A DNA stretch of 42,053 bases from Pseudomonadota bacterium. GTDB lineage: Bacteria; Pseudomonadota; Gammaproteobacteria; Steroidobacterales; Woeseiaceae. Below the pieces are notes generated by a model, which searched no databases, had not been told where the DNA came from, and worked only from the letters and a program-made list of their open reading frames with translations. The position numbers were made by a program, and so were the translations under genes. Shown piece after piece: positions 17,309-26,216 of this stretch. The first letter of the stretch is position 1; each line of letters opens with the position of its first letter. The stretch spans positions 1 to 42,053 of the forward strand of contig JACZTO010000012.1 of the NCBI GenBank assembly GCA_022573655.1, written 5' to 3'.

Positions 17309-19104
17309 GGTTGTACCTCATCATCGGGCCACACACTGTTGCCATCCTGATCCCTGCCAGTACGCTGATATTGGTGCCGGAACTTGCGTCGCAGCAAGCC
17401 CCCGGGATCATCCGGCACGCGTCGCAGCCATTGTTCCATTGCCTGCTGCTGTTCCTGTTGCTGACGCAGCGCTGCGAGTTCTGCCTCGGTAGGCTGTTGC
17501 GGCTGCTCATTCGCCTCGGCCTGCTCGGCAGCGCGCCGCAATTCATCCTGCAAAGCCTTCAAGTCTTCGTCGTTTTGTTCTGCGTCGCCACGCAGCGGCG
17601 CATCATTTTCCGTCGCGCCGCTCTGCGACTGCGAATCGCTTTCTGAGCCTTGCTGGTCCGGACCGCTCTCGGCGTCTGACTGCTCGCCCTCACCGCCCGG
17701 ATTTTCTGTTGACTGCTGATCGTTGCCCTGATTCTGCTGTTCTTGGTCCTGTTGTTCCTTCAGGCTCTCGACAAGTTCAAGATTGTACTGTGCATCGTCG
17801 TCATCTGGATCTGCGGCCAATGCCCGTCCGTAAGCGGCAATCGCGCCATCCAGTTCGCCCTGCAATGCCAGCGCATTGCCGTGGTTATAGACGTTGCGGG
17901 AGTCATCCTGCTGTGCAAACTGCACAGCACTGCCAGCAAAATCACCGGCGCGATAACGTGCCACGGCCTGCCATTCGGCGTCATCAAATAATTCGACCGC
18001 TTCTGCGGCATTGCCGTCGCGCAGTTGCTTTTGTGCCTGCTGATTGTTGTTCAGCCACAAGTCGTCCCAGAGCGACGCTGCGGCCGGCTGCGGCAGCGGT
18101 AGAACGAAGACAAGCACCATCAATACCCAACCACGACGAAACGCCAGGGCCGCGATCGGCAATAGCAACAGCAATAACCATGGGCCTTCTTCGCGCCAAC
18201 GGTCCGTTGCAAGAGACGCCTCGCTTGCAGCGGCCGCAATGACTTCTCCTGAAAGCAGCACGTCGAGATCGCGGTCGTCAGCGGACAACACTGCAAATCT
18301 GCCACCACCTGCGTTCGCCAAAGCCCGCAGGGACGCTGCCTCAAGCCTGGGTAGCGCTATTCTGCCGCGATTGTCGGTGACGAAACCGCCGGTCACCCGC
18401 GGGATCGGCGCCCCCTCCAGCGTACCGACGGCAAGCACTGACACCGTATACCCGGCAGCCTTCAATTCGCGCGCTGTATTTTCAGTATCCGGTGACGAAC
18501 CACCGTCAGTAATTAGCAGGACCTCACCAAATCCAACCCCGGCTTGCTCAAGCAATTGCCGGCCTTTGCGAATTGCGATGATCGGGTAGCTGCCACGGCT
18601 CGGCATGATGTCCGTATCCAGGCTGTTGACGAGCGCTGCGATTGTGTCCGTATCGGTCGTCAGTGGCGTCACTGTGAATGCGTTGGCCGAGTAGACCACC
18701 AATGCGGTCTGGCCACTCTTACGGCGCTCAAGAATATCGAGAATCTTGAGCTTCGCCCTGGCGATGCGGCTCGGAGCAATATCTTGCGCGTCCATGGACC
18801 GCGACAGATCGAGCGCAATAACCAACGCTTGCTCTGTCCGAAATACGGGCTGTTCGAGTCGCTGCCCTGCCGGGCCCGCCATCGCGACCACAGCCACCAC
18901 GCCAGCCACGCCCAATAACCACCAGCGCTTGTCAGTGCCACGGCCCGGTGTCCGCGACAGCACGAAGGGCACCAACACCGGATCGATCACAGCTTGCCAG
19001 TTTCCGGACGCAAGCTTGCTGCGCGCCAGGAGTGCGGCGACGCCAATGACGACGGGCGCAGCAAACAACCACTCGGGTCGCAAGAAGTGAAATTCAGCCA
19101 GCAT
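17302..19104 (-). CDS. batB: BatB-BatC fusion: VWA domain plus TPR repeats
   Basis: The 600-residue membrane protein combines two proteins that are separate in Bacteroides-type Bat operons. It has two N-terminal transmembrane helices (about 10-25 and 60-80), then a von Willebrand A domain (about 88-280) with an intact MIDAS, DLSRSMDAQD (DxSxS), plus the downstream Thr and Asp (TPLTTDTD, LLITDGGSSPD). Another transmembrane pair follows (about 305-340), then a TPR region (about 350-430: NQQAQKQLRDGNAAEAVELF, then GELDGAIAAYGRALAADPDD). The C-terminus is a low-complexity Gln/Glu/Asp/Ser tract (about 435-570), probably disordered and periplasmic. It lies 4 bases after the BatA gene and overlaps BatD by 7. 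Confidence 0.9.
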   Translation of the reverse strand: MLAEFHFLRPEWLFAAPVVIGVAALLARSKLASGNWQAVIDPVLVPFVLSRTPGRGTDKRWWLLGVAGVVAVVAMAGPAGQRLEQPVFRTEQALVIALDLSRSMDAQDIAPSRIARAKLKILDILERRKSGQTALVVYSANAFTVTPLTTDTDTIAALVNSLDTDIMPSRGSYPIIAIRKGRQLLEQAGVGFGEVLLITDGGSSPDTENTARELKAAGYTVSVLAVGTLEGAPIPRVTGGFVTDNRGRIALPRLEAASLRALANAGGGRFAVLSADDRDLDVLLSGEVIAAAASEASLATDRWREEGPWLLLLLLPIAALAFRRGWVLMVLVFVLPLPQPAAASLWDDLWLNNNQQAQKQLRDGNAAEAVELFDDAEWQAVARYRAGDFAGSAVQFAQQDDSRNVYNHGNALALQGELDGAIAAYGRALAADPDDDDAQYNLELVESLKEQQDQEQQNQGNDQQSTENPGGEGEQSDAESGPDQQGSESDSQSQSGATENDAPLRGDAEQNDEDLKALQDELRRAAEQAEANEQPQQPTEAELAALRQQQEQQQAMEQWLRRVPDDPGGLLRRKFRHQYQRTGRDQDGNSVWPDDEVQPW

Positions 19105-19108
19105 CTAA

Positions 19109-20128
19109 TCAAACCTCCGCGGACTGACGCATCGCGACGCGCTGCAACAAGTTGACAAGACACAACAATGCGACCAATGCCAGGGCACTGCCCAGCGGCC
19201 AGAAGTAATACGACTTCACGGGTCTAAATCCCGACTCGGGTTCCTCGACGGGTTCAAGCTCATCGACGAGTCGATAAATGTCCTGCAAACTTGCCGTGTC
19301 GGTCGCGCGAAAATAGCGTCCGCCCGTCAGTTGTGCGATGCGCGTCAACGTGTCCTCATCGAGATCTGCCGAGGGATTGATTGGTCGGCGACCACCGGCC
19401 AGCGACGAGATTTCCAGCCTTTCTGCGCCGATGCCGATCGTGTATATGCGTAAGCCAACTTGTTGCGCTAGTTCGGCTGCTTTGATCGGCGTGACCTCGC
19501 CAGCTGTATTAGCGCCATCTGTCAGCAACACCAGCACCTGGTCGCCCGCGTCCTTGCCCTGTTCGTAAACACGACGTACGGCGAGCGTGATCGCATCGCC
19601 GATGGCCGTCTTCTCGCCCGCAAGGCCGATGAATGCTTCCATCAGCAGGATATTGACGGTTTCGCGATCGAGTGTCAGCGGTACCTGCAGATAGGCGCGC
19701 TCACCAAAAAGAATAAGGCCGATGCGATCACCCTCGCGGCGAGCGATGAAATCGCTGGCAACAGCCTTGGTCGCTGTCAGCCGATCCACCCGGCGGTTGC
19801 CCAGCACGAAATCCTTCTGATCCATACTGCCGGACAGATCAACGGCCAGCATGAGATTGCGGCCTGCGACAGGCACATCGAGTTCGTCGCCGATTTTTTC
19901 CGGTCTGGCGGCCGCAACGACGAGTAATATCCAGGCCAGCAGCGCAACACAGGTTCGCCAGTTCAATAAGCTCTCAGCATCCGAGCGATCGCGCAGCGTC
20001 GCAAAACTGTCGAGGCTCGGTACCCGCAAGCCAGCCTCAGACAGGCCTTTTGCCTCCGGCAGCAAAGGCCGCATGAGCAACGGCAGGGGCAATACCACTA
20101 ACACCCAGGGCCAGGCCAAAGACCACAT
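19109..20128 (-). CDS. batA: BatA-like VWA-domain membrane protein
   Basis: The 339-residue protein has an N-terminal hydrophobic segment (about 3-20), a second helix (about 58-75), a VWA domain (about 88-290) and a C-terminal helix (about 312-330). The MIDAS motif DLSGSMDQKDF is intact, with TLDRET and LLTDGANTAGE supplying the remaining metal contacts. This is the standard BatA topology: VWA domain facing the periplasm between helices. It overlaps the DUF4381 gene by one base and is followed after 4 bases by the BatB/C fusion. Confidence 0.9.
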   Translation of the reverse strand: MWSLAWPWVLVVLPLPLLMRPLLPEAKGLSEAGLRVPSLDSFATLRDRSDAESLLNWRTCVALLAWILLVVAAARPEKIGDELDVPVAGRNLMLAVDLSGSMDQKDFVLGNRRVDRLTATKAVASDFIARREGDRIGLILFGERAYLQVPLTLDRETVNILLMEAFIGLAGEKTAIGDAITLAVRRVYEQGKDAGDQVLVLLTDGANTAGEVTPIKAAELAQQVGLRIYTIGIGAERLEISSLAGGRRPINPSADLDEDTLTRIAQLTGGRYFRATDTASLQDIYRLVDELEPVEEPESGFRPVKSYYFWPLGSALALVALLCLVNLLQRVAMRQSAEV

Positions 20129-20619
20129 CAGGCCGGCCTCCGAACAGGCGTACCCAGGCGCATTTTCACAGCCGCCAACAACGCATTGATATCGATATTG
20201 CCCACACTCTTTTCTGCATCATAGTAGGGCAGTAACAACAAGCTCTTGCCGCCTTCAGTGTGGAAGTACGGCACCGGCAAATCTCGATCCAGCCACGCAA
20301 GCCATGACTCGCCCGTAAGGCCGGCCACTTCCTGACGTGGCGCATAAGCAAGCATGCCGCGGCGTAACAATGCGGATAGTTGTTTGCCGAGGACGACTGC
20401 GTTGCGATGCTGCAGATAGTCTGCCTCTATCGCAGCGAACTCGCGCAATGTATAGCGCATGGGTGCGTAAAATTTTCTCCTCTGCAATGCCCGGCGCAGC
20501 AACCACGCCACACCGATTACGAGAAGGATCATGACGAACCACCAACCCATTGCCAGCGGCCACCAGCCTGTTGGATCCGGCAAATGCAAACCACGCAATG
20601 GCAATTGATTCGGATCCAT
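20128..20619 (-). CDS. DUF4381 family membrane protein of the Bat operon
   Basis: The 163-residue protein opens with LRGLHLPDPTGWWPLAMGWW, the DUF4381 signature, continuing into one transmembrane helix (about 26-45) and a basic, helical cytoplasmic part that includes REFAAIEADYLQHRNAVVLGKQLSALLRRGMLAYAP. DUF4381 proteins are regularly encoded between the DUF58 and BatA genes, as here, and are presumed part of the same membrane complex. No enzymatic motif is visible. Its gene abuts the DUF58 gene (2-base gap) and overlaps batA by one base. Confidence 0.88.
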   Translation of the reverse strand: MDPNQLPLRGLHLPDPTGWWPLAMGWWFVMILLVIGVAWLLRRALQRRKFYAPMRYTLREFAAIEADYLQHRNAVVLGKQLSALLRRGMLAYAPRQEVAGLTGESWLAWLDRDLPVPYFHTEGGKSLLLLPYYDAEKSVGNIDINALLAAVKMRLGTPVRRPA

Positions 20620-20621
20620 CG

Positions 20622-21560
20622 TCAGTGCGTCCGGCGACCCAGTGCGAGCTGTAATGTCGCGACGGGATCATCGCTGGTCGACATCGGCATGAGGTGCACC
20701 CCGTACCGCCGGCAAAACGCCTCGAGTTCATTCTTGCGCTGTTCGAATTCCTTGCGATAGTCAGCTCGCGCCGCCTGGGCGAAGGTATCGATCGCCAGCT
20801 CATCGTCAGGTGACACGATGCGATAGCGCCCCGGTGGCGGCAATCGCTGTTCCAATGGGTCACTGATAAAGACTGCAAGCACCTCATTATGGCGTGCCAC
20901 GCTGGACAAATAAGACTGCGCTGCGCGCGCGAATCCAACGAAATCGCTGATCACGACCACAAGACTGCCTGGCCGCACAACGCGCCGCAGCGACGACATT
21001 GCCTGGACCAGCGGTTCTGCACCCGCAGCAACACCACGATTTTTCCAGTCCGGGTGTTCGACGAGTTGGTGCACATAGCGCAGCGCGGCACGCCGGCCGA
21101 GTCGGGGCTTGAGCTCGCGATGTGTTGTGTCACCAAATATCAGACCGCCGAGACGGTCTCCGCGATGATGCGCCGCCCACGCCAGCAGCGCTGCGGCACG
21201 GCTGGCGTTCACTGACTTGAAACAACCTCTTGTGGCAAAGTGCATGTTGGCGCGCAGGTCCAAGCATACCAGCACGGGCCGTTCGCGCTCCTCGCGAAAC
21301 AATTTTGTATACGCGGTCGTGCTGCGCGCCGTGACGCGCCAGTCAATGCTGCGCGGATCGTCGCCGGGCTGGTACGGGCGCGACTCGTCGAATTCCATAC
21401 CGCGGCCGCGAAAATGCGACACATAGGCGCCGGTCTGTAGCGACCTCACGCGCAACACATTGAGCGCGATAGCACGCGCCGGGTCACTCAGCCGAATGAG
21501 TCCGGCCTGACTAACGCTAACGGGTGATGCGTCCTCCGGGATGTGGTCGAGGCGAGCCAC
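20622..21560 (-). CDS. DUF58 domain protein of the Bat/MoxR operon
   Basis: The 312-residue soluble protein contains the DUF58 signature RGMEFDESRPYQPGDDPRSIDWRV near residue 55, followed by a VWA-like domain (PVLVCLDLRANM near 95). The expected MIDAS is altered: DLRAN replaces DxSxS, so metal binding may be lost. DUF58 proteins are encoded next to MoxR ATPases and are thought to be adaptors for the chaperone. Its start overlaps the stop of the moxR gene by one base, and DUF4381 follows after 2 bases. Confidence 0.9.
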   Translation of the reverse strand: MARLDHIPEDASPVSVSQAGLIRLSDPARAIALNVLRVRSLQTGAYVSHFRGRGMEFDESRPYQPGDDPRSIDWRVTARSTTAYTKLFREERERPVLVCLDLRANMHFATRGCFKSVNASRAAALLAWAAHHRGDRLGGLIFGDTTHRELKPRLGRRAALRYVHQLVEHPDWKNRGVAAGAEPLVQAMSSLRRVVRPGSLVVVISDFVGFARAAQSYLSSVARHNEVLAVFISDPLEQRLPPPGRYRIVSPDDELAIDTFAQAARADYRKEFEQRKNELEAFCRRYGVHLMPMSTSDDPVATLQLALGRRTH

Positions 21561-22528
21561 TACGGGACACCAACGCCATCCAGTACGCCTGTGATGATGG
21601 CGGCCGCATCAACACCGTCGGCTTCCGCTTCAAAACTGAGAACCAGCCTGTGACGCAGCACATCCGGCGCCACAGCCTGTATGTCTTCCGGTCCGACGAA
21701 GTCTCTGCCGGACAACCAGGCGTGGGCTCGCGCCGCGCGGTCAATGCCCATGCTGGCGCGTGGACTGGCACCGTACAGAATCTGCCCATCCAGTGCAGCA
21801 TCCACAGAGCCTGGATTACGCGTCGCGACCACAACGTTGACGATGTATTCCTCGAGTTCACTGGCCAGATGCAGATTCAGAATGTCCTGGCGCGCCTCCA
21901 TTATCGACTGCAGCGATAGCAATTCGGGCGGTTTGAACATGTCACGCTCGGCCTGCTTCGCTTCTTCGCGATTGAGGACCAGAATACGACGTTCATCCTC
22001 AATGCTGGGGTAGCCAACTTCGACGTGCAGCAAGAATCGGTCGAGCTGAGCTTCCGGCAACGGGTAAGTACCCTCTTGCTCGATCGGGTTCTGCGTCGCC
22101 ATTACCATGAACAGGTCTTCTAGCGGATAGCTCTTTTGGCCGACCGAGATCTGCCGTTCTTCCATGGCCTCCAGCAGAGCGGATTGAACCTTGGCAGGCG
22201 CCCGGTTGATCTCGTCGGCAAGAATCAGATTGTGGAATAACGGTCCTTTGCGAAACTCGAAGGTACCTTCCTGCGGACGGTAAATATCCGTGCCCGTCAG
22301 ATCGGCCGGAAGAAGATCAGGCGTGAACTGCAGCCGATGAAAGTCACCCTCGATACTTTCCGCAAGCACCTTGATAGCCCTCGTCTTCGCCAGACCTGGC
22401 GCGCCTTCAACCAGCAAATGGCCATCGCACAACAGCGCGATCAACATACGGTTGATTAGATTTGCCTGGCCTATAATCAGCCTGCTGACGTGAGCCTCGA
22501 GTTTTTGGAATTGTTCTCTAACGCTCAT
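21560..22528 (-). CDS. MoxR-type AAA+ ATPase
   Basis: The 322-residue protein is a MoxR-family AAA+ ATPase. The Walker A sequence is GAPGLAKTRAIK (about residue 40), Walker B is LILADEINRAPAKVQSALLEAMEE, and ATQNPIEQEGTYPLPEAQLDRF covers sensor 1 and the arginine-finger region. MoxR ATPases act as chaperones that help mature or assemble metal- or cofactor-containing complexes together with VWA proteins. It is the first gene of the operon moxR-DUF58-DUF4381-batA-batB/C-batD, with a candidate sigma70 promoter just upstream at 22558-22586. Confidence 0.93.
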   Translation of the reverse strand: MSVREQFQKLEAHVSRLIIGQANLINRMLIALLCDGHLLVEGAPGLAKTRAIKVLAESIEGDFHRLQFTPDLLPADLTGTDIYRPQEGTFEFRKGPLFHNLILADEINRAPAKVQSALLEAMEERQISVGQKSYPLEDLFMVMATQNPIEQEGTYPLPEAQLDRFLLHVEVGYPSIEDERRILVLNREEAKQAERDMFKPPELLSLQSIMEARQDILNLHLASELEEYIVNVVVATRNPGSVDAALDGQILYGASPRASMGIDRAARAHAWLSGRDFVGPEDIQAVAPDVLRHRLVLSFEAEADGVDAAAIITGVLDGVGVP

Positions 22529-22557
22529 TTATTGCTCCGTAGGAAAAGCGGCGTGCC

Positions 22558-22586
22558 ATTTTAGAGATGATGCAGGACAACGCCAA
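22558..22586 (-). promoter_or_regulatory. Candidate sigma70 promoter of the moxR-bat operon
   Basis: On the minus strand, TTGGCG (22581-22586) and TAAAAT (22558-22563) are spaced by exactly 17 bases, 29 bases upstream of the moxR ATG. Each hexamer differs from consensus in two positions or fewer. Judged by eye only. Confidence 0.5.
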
Positions 22587-22689
22587 CCGGTCGCGGCTTT
22601 TTTTTGCTCAAAATTCTGCCGAGTTGAGTAATATTGACCCCCATTCGGACCACTCATAAGCCAATACATTGCGCAAAGCGGAGAAAAAA

Positions 22690-23187
22690 TTGCTGCATAC
22701 CCGCGAATTGACGCTGCTTGGGCTGCTGATAATAACGTTTCTGACGGCCTGCGAGCAGGTCAACATCACCGAGCAAGCGAGCCAGCCTCCGGCTCTCGAT
22801 GCTAGCTGTCGCGCGAACGGCATGTTTGCTGCACGTTTATTTGGCGGCATCTCGGTGGACGTCGAATGGTCATCCGAGACTCTCCGTTGCAAGAGCATGG
22901 CGCGCATTATCGCTCTGCCCGACCTCAGGCCCGGTCAATCGGGCAAGGAATTCGCCAGCAATGTCACGGTGACCATCGAGGGTAGCGGACGGTTTTTCAG
23001 CAGCCCGAATATGGAATCGTGCTGGACAGATGTGGTGTCAGAGAAACAGCCGGCGACAGACGAAGACCGCTACACACTCACGGGTATGCTTTATTGTGTA
23101 TCGCCATTGGGTGAGCTCAATGGCGATTCCGCAGTCTCTGTTGCTGAACTCTCGTTTGCGAGCATCGTCAACTGGAGCAACAAGTAA
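22690..23187 (+). CDS. Small hypothetical lipoprotein
   Basis: I do not recognise the family. The product (165 residues from the TTG at 22690) has a clear lipoprotein signal (LGLLIITFLTAC, lipidated Cys about residue 21). The mature part is a small, beta-rich domain with three further cysteines (in SCRAN, LRCKS and MLYCV) and one more at ESCWTD, so disulfides are likely in the periplasm. I prefer TTG at 22690 because GGAG lies six bases upstream; another TTG at 22669 adds seven residues. A TTGACC at 22635-22640 could be its -35. The DUF192 gene begins 2 bases after its stop, so the two form an operon divergent from moxR. Confidence 0.75.
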   Translation: MLHTRELTLLGLLIITFLTACEQVNITEQASQPPALDASCRANGMFAARLFGGISVDVEWSSETLRCKSMARIIALPDLRPGQSGKEFASNVTVTIEGSGRFFSSPNMESCWTDVVSEKQPATDEDRYTLTGMLYCVSPLGELNGDSAVSVAELSFASIVNWSNK

Positions 23188-23189
23188 AC

Positions 23190-23690
23190 ATGCGAATCAC
23201 ATTGGTGTTCATTGCCTGCCTGGTTCTGACCGGTGTTTCAGCATGCAAGGCTCCCGCAGAAACAAAGGCGGCCGCGGCCGCCAGTCTGGGTGAAAATTTT
23301 GCACGCGGCACACTGGTCATCCAAGCCGACGACGGCGGCCAACTCGAATTCGATATATATCTGGCTGTCGATTTGGAGCAGCAACGACGCGGACTGATGT
23401 TTGTTCGCCAACTGCCTGAACGCTCCGGCATGTTGTTTATCTATGGCGAAAACGAAGTCCGAACAATGTGGATGAAGAACACCTATATTTCCCTCGACCT
23501 GGTGTTCATCCGTGGCGACGGCACAGTATCGTCCGTAATTTCGGACGCGCAGCCATTATCTTTGCAGACATTGAGTTCGACGGAGCCCGTCAGTTATGTA
23601 CTTGAACTCAATGCTGGTGTAACCCGACGCTACAGTATCGGTCGCGGCAGCCGCATTAGCTGGGAACCCTTGGAAGCGGCAGTCGACTGA
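23190..23690 (+). CDS. DUF192 family lipoprotein
   Basis: The 166-residue protein has a lipoprotein signal (VLTGVSAC, Cys19) and a DUF192 domain: the segment LEQQRRGLMFVRQLPERSGMLFIYG followed by MWMKNTYISLDLVFI and then VSYVLELNAG, the three family hallmarks. DUF192 proteins form a small beta-barrel of unknown function and are common as exported or lipid-anchored single-domain proteins. The gene starts 2 bases after the preceding lipoprotein gene. Confidence 0.9.
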   Translation: MRITLVFIACLVLTGVSACKAPAETKAAAAASLGENFARGTLVIQADDGGQLEFDIYLAVDLEQQRRGLMFVRQLPERSGMLFIYGENEVRTMWMKNTYISLDLVFIRGDGTVSSVISDAQPLSLQTLSSTEPVSYVLELNAGVTRRYSIGRGSRISWEPLEAAVD

Positions 23691-23966
23691 CGAGAATTCC
23701 TTCGGCATATTCGTTCGCTACCTACAGCCGCACTGTTAGGACTGACCGCTTTGGGTAGCCGGCCAGCGCGGCGACACAGCAGCCTGGTTTGCCATGAGTT
23801 CCCCGTTGCATTTATTCCCAAGCTTAATGGTCAGGCCCGCCGGAGACAGCGAAGCACAAATTTGGCCATTTGTTGTCTGCCAAAGAGGTTGGGAAACGTG
23901 ACTTGGGTCATAGCACAATGATTTTACAGTGATTATGTTACCCGGAACGCCTTTTCTGATGCGCTG
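23691..23966. other. Intergenic region before the GGDEF/EAL gene
   Basis: This stretch of about 276 bases carries no convincing gene; the short minus-strand frames in it have neither a ribosome binding site nor a plausible composition. A run near 23905-23940 (TTGGGT, 16 bases, TACAGT) may be the promoter of the GGDEF/EAL gene. Confidence 0.35.
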
Positions 23967-24008
23967 GTGCGTCGCGGATATCTGGCGAGTCAGCGAGCCG
24001 GGTCATTT

Positions 24009-26210
24009 ATGGCACAGAAAAAAATTGGCGATTACCTGGAATCCGGATCCCTCGGACTGTTCGTTGAGCAGATCGTGGAAACTCTTGAGGGCGCTTTCGC
24101 AGTAGCCATTCATGACGTGGACGGTCAACTCGTCTGGGTTGGCCCCAATGAGAGCGATAGCAGCAGGTGTACAGTCAATCCGTTCGTCCGGGAGCGTGAT
24201 TCGGGACCGGGATTCTGTGAGCAACTGGAAGGCCAGAATCTGGCCTACGTCTTCTATCTCGATTTCGAAAAGTCTGGCGACCTGATGGGCACACTGAGCG
24301 TGCTGGTCGAGTCCGCTCAACCGGCCAGCTTTGAGTTTGCGTATCGCGAATTAAAACCGATCCTGACTTGTATAGAACGGCAAGTCGAAATCAATGCCGA
24401 ACTCTCCTCCGTCCGACGCATGTCGTCCGCAGGTCGTGATGGTCTGGAGTTATTGGTCAAAATGGACGAACTTGATGGTAGCGCCGGCCCGGAATCAATC
24501 TTGCAGTCGGTGCTTGAGCTTGCCGCAGCGCATTTCGACTGCCGGTATGCGATTGTGTCCTTGCCACACCTGAGCATTCAACAGGCTCATCCAGTCGCTG
24601 CGCTGACCAGTGCAAAAACCGCAGACCAACTTATCGCGCTGCTCGACAGCCTTAACTCGGCGGCCAGCGAACACAGGAAGGTTCTGGTATCCGATGAGAC
24701 CACCAGCGTAAGAAACGTCAAGGGAATCGCCGATCAGACATCGAGGGTTCTTTGTTCGCCAATTGTAAATAGCCATGATGAAGTTACCGGCATATTCGTC
24801 TTACTTGGCGGTGACGCTTTGCCGAAAGAAGGCATCAGGCTTGTGCGCGCGATCTGCGCGAAAATCAACTCACTAACGAGTACGGCAGATCAATTCAGCA
24901 GTGAACAATTTTCGAGGCATGGACTGCTACACCACATGAAGAACGTGCTGGCACGGCAACCGAACATGCCTCATGCCCTGCTGTACCTGGATATCGACAA
25001 GCTACACGTCGTTAACGACTCGTTCGGATATATGGCAGGCGACCAGGTCATTCGCAAACTGGTCAGCATAGTTGGCGATATTGCCGGCGAGTACGACGTC
25101 GTTTCTCATTTGTCGGGGGACCGGCTCGGTTTTTTCCTTCGCGACTGCAATGAGCGGCAAGCACTCGCGAAGGCGACACTCATACTTGACACACTGCAAC
25201 GCGATACGGTCAAGCACGACGGCGTGATCATCGACGTTTCGGCGAGTATAGGCATTGCGCTCATGCCAGACGTGGTTACGGACGCGGCTGCAGCGCTCAA
25301 TACCGCAGAAATTGCGGCGCGATCTGCAAAAGACCGGGGTGGCCATCGCGCCGTCGTATATCGTGATATCGACGCGAGTGTTGTCCAGCGCCGTAGTGAC
25401 CTCAATCAGGTCAACCAGCTGCAATCCGCTTTTATCGAAAACCGATTTGTCCTTTACGCGCAGACTATCCAGCCAATGCAAGAGGACGATGATAACTGCC
25501 GCTGTGAGATTCTTGTGCGCATGCTGGACGAAAAGGAACAACTCATACTGCCGGGACAATTCATGTCGGCAGCCGAGCGTTACCAGTTGATGCCTGCACT
25601 CGATCGTTGGGTTATCAACAAAACGCTTGATGAGCTAAGCAACGCAGACAACCTGCTGGAAATAAACCTGGCCCATTTCAGCATCAACGTGTCCGCCCAA
25701 TCATTAGCGGATGACGATTTCCTCGAGCACGTTGTCAAGCGAATTTCGGAAAGCGGCGTATCGCCCGAAGCTTTGTGTTTTGAGATAACAGAAACCGCCC
25801 TCGTACGAAACCTGGAACTGGCACAACGATTCATTAGCAGGCTTCGGAAACTGGGCTGTCGTTTTGCGTTAGACGATTTTGGCACCGGACACTGCTCTTT
25901 TGCATACCTGAAGGATATGTCAGTCCAGTACATCAAGATCGATGGCGTGTTCATCCGCGATATTCTTGATAATCCGTTGTCCGAAGCAATCGTTTCGTCG
26001 GTGATCAATATCGCGAAAGTCATGCACGCCAGCACAGTCGCTGAGCATGTGGAAAATTCCCCCATTCTGGAGCGGTTGCAGGAACTCGACATCGACTATG
26101 TGCAAGGCTTCGCGATCGCGCGACCACAACCACTTGCAGAGGTGCTCAAGAAAATGGGGCCTGCCATACTCTTCGATACAACAACCAACCTGGTACGTAC
26201 TACTTCCTGA
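24009..26210 (+). CDS. GGDEF/EAL protein with degenerate GGDEF and intact-looking EAL site
   Basis: From the ATG at 24009 the product is 733 residues, with no transmembrane helix. The N-terminal half (about 1-290) looks like one or two sensory (GAF-like) domains. A GGDEF domain follows (about 300-450), with LLYLDIDKLHVVNDSFGYMAGD, but the active loop is SGDRL instead of GGDEF, so cyclase activity is probably lost. The EAL domain (about 465-720) reads EILVRM for EAL, then INVSAQSL, EITETALV, LDDFGTGHCSFAYLK, IKIDGVF, AEHVEN and YVQGFAIARP. All expected acidic ligands, the Lys and the Gln seem present, so c-di-GMP phosphodiesterase activity is plausible. A GTG at 23967 would add 14 residues. 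Confidence 0.88.
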   Translation: MAQKKIGDYLESGSLGLFVEQIVETLEGAFAVAIHDVDGQLVWVGPNESDSSRCTVNPFVRERDSGPGFCEQLEGQNLAYVFYLDFEKSGDLMGTLSVLVESAQPASFEFAYRELKPILTCIERQVEINAELSSVRRMSSAGRDGLELLVKMDELDGSAGPESILQSVLELAAAHFDCRYAIVSLPHLSIQQAHPVAALTSAKTADQLIALLDSLNSAASEHRKVLVSDETTSVRNVKGIADQTSRVLCSPIVNSHDEVTGIFVLLGGDALPKEGIRLVRAICAKINSLTSTADQFSSEQFSRHGLLHHMKNVLARQPNMPHALLYLDIDKLHVVNDSFGYMAGDQVIRKLVSIVGDIAGEYDVVSHLSGDRLGFFLRDCNERQALAKATLILDTLQRDTVKHDGVIIDVSASIGIALMPDVVTDAAAALNTAEIAARSAKDRGGHRAVVYRDIDASVVQRRSDLNQVNQLQSAFIENRFVLYAQTIQPMQEDDDNCRCEILVRMLDEKEQLILPGQFMSAAERYQLMPALDRWVINKTLDELSNADNLLEINLAHFSINVSAQSLADDDFLEHVVKRISESGVSPEALCFEITETALVRNLELAQRFISRLRKLGCRFALDDFGTGHCSFAYLKDMSVQYIKIDGVFIRDILDNPLSEAIVSSVINIAKVMHASTVAEHVENSPILERLQELDIDYVQGFAIARPQPLAEVLKKMGPAILFDTTTNLVRTTS

Positions 26211-26216
26211 TATGAC

